The translations under genes were made by a program, and so were the position numbers. The notes beneath the pieces are model-generated. The model was not told the origin of the DNA and did no database searches. It saw nothing but the letters and a program-made list of their open reading frames with translations. Positions 56,983 through 64,000 of a stretch of DNA of 64,000 nt are shown here, in pieces; position 1 is the stretch's first letter, and the number at the start of each line of letters is the position of its first letter. Source of the DNA: Myoxocephalus aenaeus (lineage: Eukaryota; Chordata; Actinopteri; Perciformes; Cottidae); assembly GCA_038501785.1 (NCBI GenBank), contig JBAMJR010000243.1, forward strand, positions 670,001-734,000. Direction: 5' to 3'.

Positions 56983-59332
56983 TAAGGAGCTTATCTCGAC
57001 TACCAATCTCACAGTCTCATCGTTGCAGTGGTGGGAAAATGTGGGAATGAAACAAATCATCATTCATACATAACAACATGACTATTTGCATTTATTAGAG
57101 CTCTCATATTAGAATGTAGCATTATCAGAGTACTAGATATATTTAGGATGCGGTCAGCTAGTGGCAAAATTCAAAGTTTGGGTCCAGTAATATTTGCTGG
57201 TAATTAGAGTAATAAAAAAAAATACAAACTGTCATTTTATTCCAGAAGTTGCACAGAAAAGCAAGGACAGTCGGCAAAATATTAAAGCCTGGATGAACCT
57301 GGTTGTGCCTGCCATGGACTCTCCAAGTAAAACAAATGCACCCTGATCATTTAATTGGTCAACCCTTCAAAGTGGCATTCTACTGGTCTGGACTCTCCGG
57401 AGGAGACGCTGCTGCCAGGCGCTTAGCTCTCCTCTTCCCACCTGAGCTTCCGACTACAGGTAGCAGACTGCAGCAAAGTCAAATCTGGTTCTATCTGCGA
57501 TGGGCTGGTTGCTGCTGAAGGACTCATTAAGTCTGAGGTGAAAGAGTTTCTGGGGAACCTGCATGATTGTTTGTTTGCTTTTCGTGGGAAATCCAGGTAA
57601 CACAGATTACACGCATTCAAAATAACTTTAAAAAAATAAATGTTCTCGTGATGGTCTCCTTGATTTATTGAGGTCATGTAGAGCATCAGTATTGATTCAA
57701 GACTGTTTCATAACTCCAGTAGTTACATTCCTCACTGTAACTTTAAATAAGTGCATTTACTAGAATGCTGTTGTCCACCACTGCAGCTTGGAGGCTTAAT
57801 GTATAACATGTATAATCATACATATTAATATTCTACAAACCCGACAAGAATAAACAAAAAAGACAAACCTAACTGAAGAGGCCTAATGTCAAGTACTCCT
57901 CATGTTGATCTAGTGCAACTTAAACTCCCCTGGAACAGCATTTTCTTTTGCATGGGGATATTGCGATCATGTTGCAAATATGTAAAACCCCACATGCATG
58001 CAGAGATCCATCTTTATTTTTTTTCTTTGTTCTGCCATGCTCGTGAAGCCATCCCATCTCTGCAACACAGCTCCTCTTTGGGATTAGCTTTTCAAATGTT
58101 TAAAGGTCTGCATACTTCTTGAATCCTTGTACCATTCTCAGATAGTTTTTCTCTATTCCTTATATTTAGTGCAATCATTCCTGTATAATAATACAGCAGT
58201 CAAAACAGAATGTGATGTTTTCTTCATATTTTCACTCGATCTTGACTGGAGAGGTGTTGTGACGACGGCTTGAAAATGAAGGCTTGAGCTGCGTTGGCCT
58301 ACACATGATGGCTGTTATTTATTGAAGCCACATGCTGCTGCCCAAACTGGACCATGATGCCTGCACTGCATTCCTTCCTACTGCAAAACATGCACTGACC
58401 ATCGGCGGCCCTGTACTTCAATGCAAAAGTGCACCTTGTATAAGTATTACAGCGTCTGCATGCTGCGTGGTTCCCGAATGCTATAAAAAAATAGGAGTGA
58501 CTGTTTGTCTAATTCCTGCATTCCCTCGTTGTCCTCCAATCTCCCTTCACCACCCACACCTTTTCCTCTATGTTGTCGTCGTCACATATTCTATAACACC
58601 TTTCATGAGAGATCTAGTGGCCGAAGATACAAAAAATAGATTTACTTTGTTTTCCCCATTCTTAGCAGCTTTCTCTGTTGTCTGCCAAGGACATACTGTA
58701 ACACACAGTAACCTAGTGGTGAGTTAACTCATCCACATGACTCAGTTCCCCTACTGACAGACCAGTTTGAACCAGCCTGAAGCTGAAACTAGCAGAGCTA
58801 TGTGCCTCACCCAAACTACCATATAAGCACCATTACACCTCCCTGAGCTCACAGAATTTCTAATTGAAAGGCGTTTTCTTAATCTGTCTAGTTTTGTTTC
58901 ATTATGTAACACTACATGCTACATATGGGTAATTTTGTTATTCAATGTTAAAAGATACACATGATATAATTCTTGCATTTGAGCAATTGGTTTTGTTGTG
59001 CTTCCCAGAAGCTGTGATCGTCTGGCAGGAACAGTCTCTTAAAACTACCCCCGTTGACGAGAAGTATTTTCCTCTCGGACTCAGCAACACTTTAATTGTG
59101 TTACCGAAAGTGTTTTAGGTCACACCTTTTAAAAAGGGGTGAGTCAGTTTCATGGTTTTCGTGTGTCTGATTTGGGTTAAACGACGTGGTGGCAAGTGCC
59201 AAAAAGTACCTTTCATGTAATTTGGACATGTATTTGAAGTCAGTTTTATAAACTCTCTATTATCTTACTTTAAAGCAAGGAATCTTTGTATGCAAGTGTT
59301 TGTGTGTGACTGTCGCGAACATCACACTTGGA

Positions 59333-60034
59333 GGTGTATTGTTGGGGATCCAAGTACATCTGTAGTGTTGAAGTTGGTGCAGCAGGCTTTTACAGGCTGT
59401 GGAATCTATACTGCATTTCACTTTTGCTGCTGGATATAATGTTACAACCAAACTCTTCTTTAGCGATCAGCCCACTCCGAAGGACAACAGCATTACTGGG
59501 AGCCCAGCAATTGGCCTGGCCTGTTTCGTATGGGCACAGGCTCTGAGCGGGCATGTTCCATACGGGCACTGCATTAGTTTTTCAAAATTAAACTAATGAC
59601 AGTAGGAGGTTCCAAGGTTCAGAAGGGCAAAATGAGTCCAAACTGTTTCTTTTGAGAAAACATGTTCCATCAGGAGAAAATCATAGTTTGGTCAGAGTGT
59701 CTAAATTACCTTTTTAATTCAACACTTCAAGCCAACAGGATCAGAAATCGCAAAATGTTGGGAAATACAGTTATTTGCTTACTTGCAAAGAATTGGTTGA
59801 GAAGATGGATATCACTCTTGTATCTGAGAGTGGTACCATATTGTTGACACAAAAGTGAGCATATTTTCCAAAAAGTCAAACTGTTCTTTTAAGTATTTTA
59901 AGTGTCTGGAAAATGTCACCGAAGAATACCTCTGCTGGAATGGGGTAATTCTGAGCAACCCATTCATTTCTGTTAGCATAGTCTTCGTCAAGCGTTTCAC
60001 TAAAAAGCAATACATGGATCCCCAACAATACACT
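59333..60034. repeat. 19-bp perfect inverted repeat enclosing about 660 bp
   Basis: GTGTATTGTTGGGGATCCA near 59333 and its reverse complement TGGATCCCCAACAATACAC near 60014. Possibly the ends of a MITE; no target duplication was seen. Confidence 0.7.
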
Positions 60035-61049
60035 AGGACTTGACATGCGAGTCCACTCAGTGTGACATTTCCTTTCAAAGGGTGTATTGTCTATATCAAG
60101 ACTCCTTTCCACAGATGACTTGTTCAGTTGAGACTAGCTTGTTCCTCCCTCCGGACTCTCCGATATGACCTTGCCCTCCCGCCACAGTGAACAATGGGCC
60201 TACTTTCGACAGGCTCCAGCACTTTCCTTTACACAGCGCTGGACCAAACCCCATCAATTCATGTGGTTCTTTGCCGTACTTAACTTAATGTGGGGGGGTC
60301 AGCATATTTGACCATCTCACATCCGTCCATGTATGTCATTGTTGACAAGTACTAGACTGGTTGTGCTGGAAATGTCCCATTGTCTGTGAATTCACCAACT
60401 AAAACTTTAATACATGAAGCATAAAGGCAAGGGTGAAGGGGTTAAAATGTTAGGAGAATATGAAATTAGAGTTTAGTTTGTTCATTTCAATTATGTATTT
60501 TACAAACCAAACTGTGTGTGAAATATTGTGCGTAGAGAGCATACAGATGACCACATAAACCCTTAATTCTGGAATATCAAATACAACATCATTATACTAT
60601 CACCGTTTCCACTTCCAGGTCACCCAGGCTCCATTGAGATTGTTTCTGAATTCAGTATAACAGGATGTTACATGGCCTCAACACTGAGTCACTGTTTGTT
60701 TGATTGCAGTGTTATGGTGACCCAGTCAACCAGTATCCTCCCTGTACCTCCACCCATTAAGTCTCTTGTTGGCCCCACTGATTACCATGGAGACAGTGAG
60801 ATATCTGAGCTCCTGCTAAGCTGTCACCAGCAGCGCATCTAGTGTTACCTCACACATGGGTGGAGAACACTTTACTGCGCAATGCTAGTCAGCCGGCTCA
60901 GCTAGTGATACACAGAAACTGTAACAGTGTATCTGGGCCTGTGTGTCAAGGCTGATCTCAGGTATGAACTGGTGAGGGTGTTCCTACTTGATCCTTAACC
61001 GTCAGCCTGTGCAAGATTGTGACCATGTTTTTGCGTATATCACTAAATA

Positions 61050-61050
<1 letters not shown>

Positions 61051-61111
<61 letters not shown>
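61051..61111 (+). repeat. (CA)n microsatellite, about 30 units
   Basis: Uninterrupted CA repeat. Confidence 0.98.
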
Positions 61112-61113
<2 letters not shown>

Positions 61114-62058
61114 AAAAACAGGATGTAGAGTCTACCGCCATACAGCTCTGCATAGTGGCACTTTAGGGTAAATGCTAATGTAAATATGCTAACATGTATG
61201 CTATGTATGTTGAGTTTTGGTCAAACTCTAATTTGGCCCAAATGCCGAAGATGAAAAGTTAAGACTCCCCAAACGTTTTTAGATTCTCGTCTCGAGGGAC
61301 CTTCTATATATGAAGCAAATTCTATGGAAATGTATTCAATAGTTTGATTCCTCCTGTGAGGAACATGAATGTCAGGACGAAAATGTTGTGAAAAGTAAAT
61401 TGCTTCGTATTCCATTTTTCCCCCCCTGAATAAGTAAAAAACCTTGACCTGCTAATGGCGCAAGTGAAAATTCTGATGATCGTGTCATCAAAGTCCTCTT
61501 TTGTAATATTTAAACAGATTTTGTCCAATTGTTGCTGAGATATTTTAATCTGTACCAAAGTGATGGACCGACCGATTGCCCTCCATGAAAATGGTTAGTG
61601 TAGATGTTGTGAAGCAATTATCTCCATACAGGAACAGTAATCACATAGTACAATCATAACAATAACAATGTGCAAGACAGACTAATATGATCCACCTGAT
61701 CCAGTATGGCCTGGACATGCAAGCACAGTTCAGAATGCTACTGGGGAACATTGCCTGGACATATGTACAGTAGATTTGCCCTTGAGCCCCTGTGGTGCAG
61801 TCAGCTGTGAACTAAGCAACAGTAGCCTGATTGAGCCGGTTCAGTGTCACAGAGCCTTGCACTGGTGGGTTGATGAATGAATTAATGTCATGCATTCTCG
61901 TCCTGTAACCACAAAGCCTGTGCTGACTCATTAGTATTACCAGTGCATCTATCAGCTCACTAAGATGCCATAGGGCGTTTGCGTCTGTTTACCGATATTA
62001 AATGTTGCCACAGCCGTTTGTTTGTTTCCTTGTAATACCTCAAACGCAGAGCTTCTTG

Positions 62059-62061
<3 letters not shown>

Positions 62062-62113
<52 letters not shown>
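62062..62113 (+). repeat. (TA)n microsatellite
   Basis: Uninterrupted TA repeat of about 26 units. Confidence 0.97.
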
Positions 62114-62116
<3 letters not shown>

Positions 62117-64000
62117 TTTAGTGCACATGCCACATTTGATAGCTATGGGCTGCTCTCATATTGCAGTTACAGCAGATAATGCCATAAGCACCCTCCAGTT
62201 CCTTCTTGGGTGAACACTCTTAGACCTCTCAACTTTGCCGTTGGAGAACATCGTTCAAATCTGGAGCTTTTAAGTTATTTCCCAATGCCTCAAACATAAT
62301 TTTATAGGCTGTAATGATACCTACGTGCCCGGATTAATACCTGGCCTCTGTCGCCTAAACATAAAACAGGACTCAAAGGGGTTGCTGAAGCAATCCAGCA
62401 AATCCATAATTTTTTACCCAGAAGAGAGTGGCATCAATCTTCTCATCTAACTCGCAGCAAAAAAGTGAATAAACATAGTTCCCAAGCTGTCCAACTAACA
62501 GTAAAATGACACAGGGCTATTTGCCATAAATGTATCCATTTTCTTTTTTTACCCCAGGGCTATCTTGCTGTCAGGTGTTTTATTTAAAAAAAAACACTTA
62601 AGTGTCTCAGTTTTTTTATTTTATGTCTAAGGCACCACTATAACTTCCTGAAAACACCATAATGCTTGCTAGACTTGGATAAAGAACAACCACAGTTCAG
62701 GGAGCTGTTGTGAATCACTTATCAACTATAGGTCTAACAGGACTTCCATTATTGATAAAGAATATTGGCTCAATGATTGATTCACAACTCCATATAAAAC
62801 AACGCAGTCTGTAAAGCTATTCATGTCTGACTGGTGCAGAATACAATCTCCCTGCTGTGTCCCATGTTTATGACACGTGAAATCAGTCTGAAGCATTTCA
62901 AAATCCATTCTTTATGTTCATCTCGAAATATTTTCTAACTGAGAAGAAGTAACACGTCAAGACATCTAAACACCAGAGACAAACCACTTTGGATGTGCTT
63001 TCACAGACATGTACTATTTATTGCCTTAAGTACAGTACAATCGTAAACAAGGAGGTAATCTTAGCCAAATTAGTCTAGATCGACTGTTACATAATCAATA
63101 GGGCTCCTAAAATTCAGCTACCTTCTTTTCTTATCTGTGACCTGGACTCTTTTTAGGGGCATTTGGGAGTGTGGTTATTTCATCAAAGCCAAAGGTTAAA
63201 CATCTGCACAAGGAACCTTAACTTTAAGGGCACATGAGGAAGTGAATCTGCTGTCTCAAAGATGACAGAACGTTGTCCCCTCGGTTAAACTTAGCAAATC
63301 TTTTGTTATGATACGTCTGAATGCTTGGTGTGGACAGGAGAATGGGGTCAGCAGCTCAAGGCTCCAGTTTATACCTGCTGAAGCCTCACTTGCGATTTAC
63401 ACCAGCCGACACTTTTTCTTTGTCTCTCTTCAGTTATAACCAGCTCAAGAGAGACAGGCATCTGTGGTGACGCACTGTTCTGACAGGCCTGGGGGAAAAC
63501 ACGGTGTCAGTGAGGAACTGGGTATTGTTTCACCTCACTCTCAGAGAGGATCTTTGCGTTATTGTTCGACTCAGCATAAAAAGTCAATGCCACATGCCGG
63601 GCATACTGTGCATGGACTTCATTGTGCAGACTTCTGGAGGGAAACGATACACTTCCCGGGCCACTCATGGCCATTGCCCCCCTGACTTTGACTTCCATAT
63701 AAGGGCTGTTGTCACACTTGTAGAAGGGGCAGCTTTTTTTAGGAGAGCATGAGAGTTACACCAGCATGAGACTGACACTTGTTGTTGTGTATCACCAGAG
63801 TTGCCTCAAGGGGGAACGCCTTGCAGTCTTATCAACACAGATCAGCTGGACTACATGGGCCACCTCGGCTTGTAAACAGAACTCATTAACCTCCCACGTC
63901 AGAGCCAAAATGCAAACCATATGCTTTCAGCACTGCTAACTTGAAAAGGGAGATGTAGCAGTTACAGAACAGCCCATACTAAATGGACTAAATAATGCTC

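Larger units (their letters stand above)
55816..64000. other. No gene recognised; repeats only
   Basis: Open frames at 57303-57518, 58332-58727 and 63464-63752 have no recognisable domain or splice structure. The stretch holds the duplication at 56.86 kb, the inverted repeat at 59.33/60.01 kb, (CA)n at 61.05 kb and (TA)n at 62.06 kb. It may be intergenic or intronic to a gene outside the window. Confidence 0.6.

Noticed and set aside
58332..58727. 131-codon plus-strand frame
   Set aside because: No recognisable domain; Cys- and Pro-rich composition fits chance reading of non-coding DNA.
61221..61558. Minus-strand open frames
   Set aside because: The plus strand here resembles a common fish repeat (TCTAATTTGGCCCAAATGCC.. 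GACCGACCGATTGCC), and no protein family is recognisable.

Overview
The window looks like a piece of a teleost fish nuclear genome, probably a spiny-rayed fish. It has long introns, many CA/GT and TA microsatellites, and a dense mix of Tc1-like and hAT transposons, Rex1- and L2-like LINEs and Ty3/gypsy remnants. No bacterial or viral gene organisation is present. Species and chromosome cannot be told from the sequence.

The one clearly intact gene is a matrix metalloproteinase on the + strand, about 16.44-42.96 kb. It has eight coding exons whose splice phases all match and which give a 485-residue protein. It is an MMP11 (stromelysin-3) orthologue: signal peptide, cysteine-switch propeptide, basic furin-type cleavage site before the catalytic domain, HExxHxxGxxH zinc site with an Ala-containing Met-turn, a 16-proline hinge and a four-bladed hemopexin domain closed by a Cys pair. 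A TATA-like box lies about 130 bp before the ATG. Intron 1 is about 13 kb.

Left flank (1-16.3 kb): a CpG-rich stretch at 3.6-4.0 kb with a possible first coding exon on the minus strand (weak call), a gypsy integrase remnant, a broken LINE interrupted by a Tc1-derived MITE, a perfect 36-bp palindrome and several dispersed fish repeats. Introns of mmp11: a broken L2-like LINE (23.1-24.7 kb); a TIR element with eight 72-bp tandem units, each carrying a CTCF-like core (27.6-28.5 kb), with related arrays at 18.0 and 41.8 kb; and an hAT element with an 8-bp target duplication and a nested MITE (30.2-31.7 kb). Exon 3 has a GT repeat where its polypyrimidine tract should be.

Right flank (43-64 kb): a perfect 78-bp palindrome, a hAT-like element, a Rex1 LINE fragment, a Tc1 transposase with intact catalytic residues, a second, frameshifted Tc1 element with both TIRs, a deleted gypsy fragment, and a nested set of TIR elements at 52-55.2 kb whose insertion order can be read from the sequence. 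From about 55.8 kb to the end I see no gene, only simple repeats and a few inverted repeats.

The only host gene product that can be described with confidence is the secreted metalloproteinase. The unusual content is in the transposon-derived architecture and in repeat sequences placed next to mmp11 splice sites.
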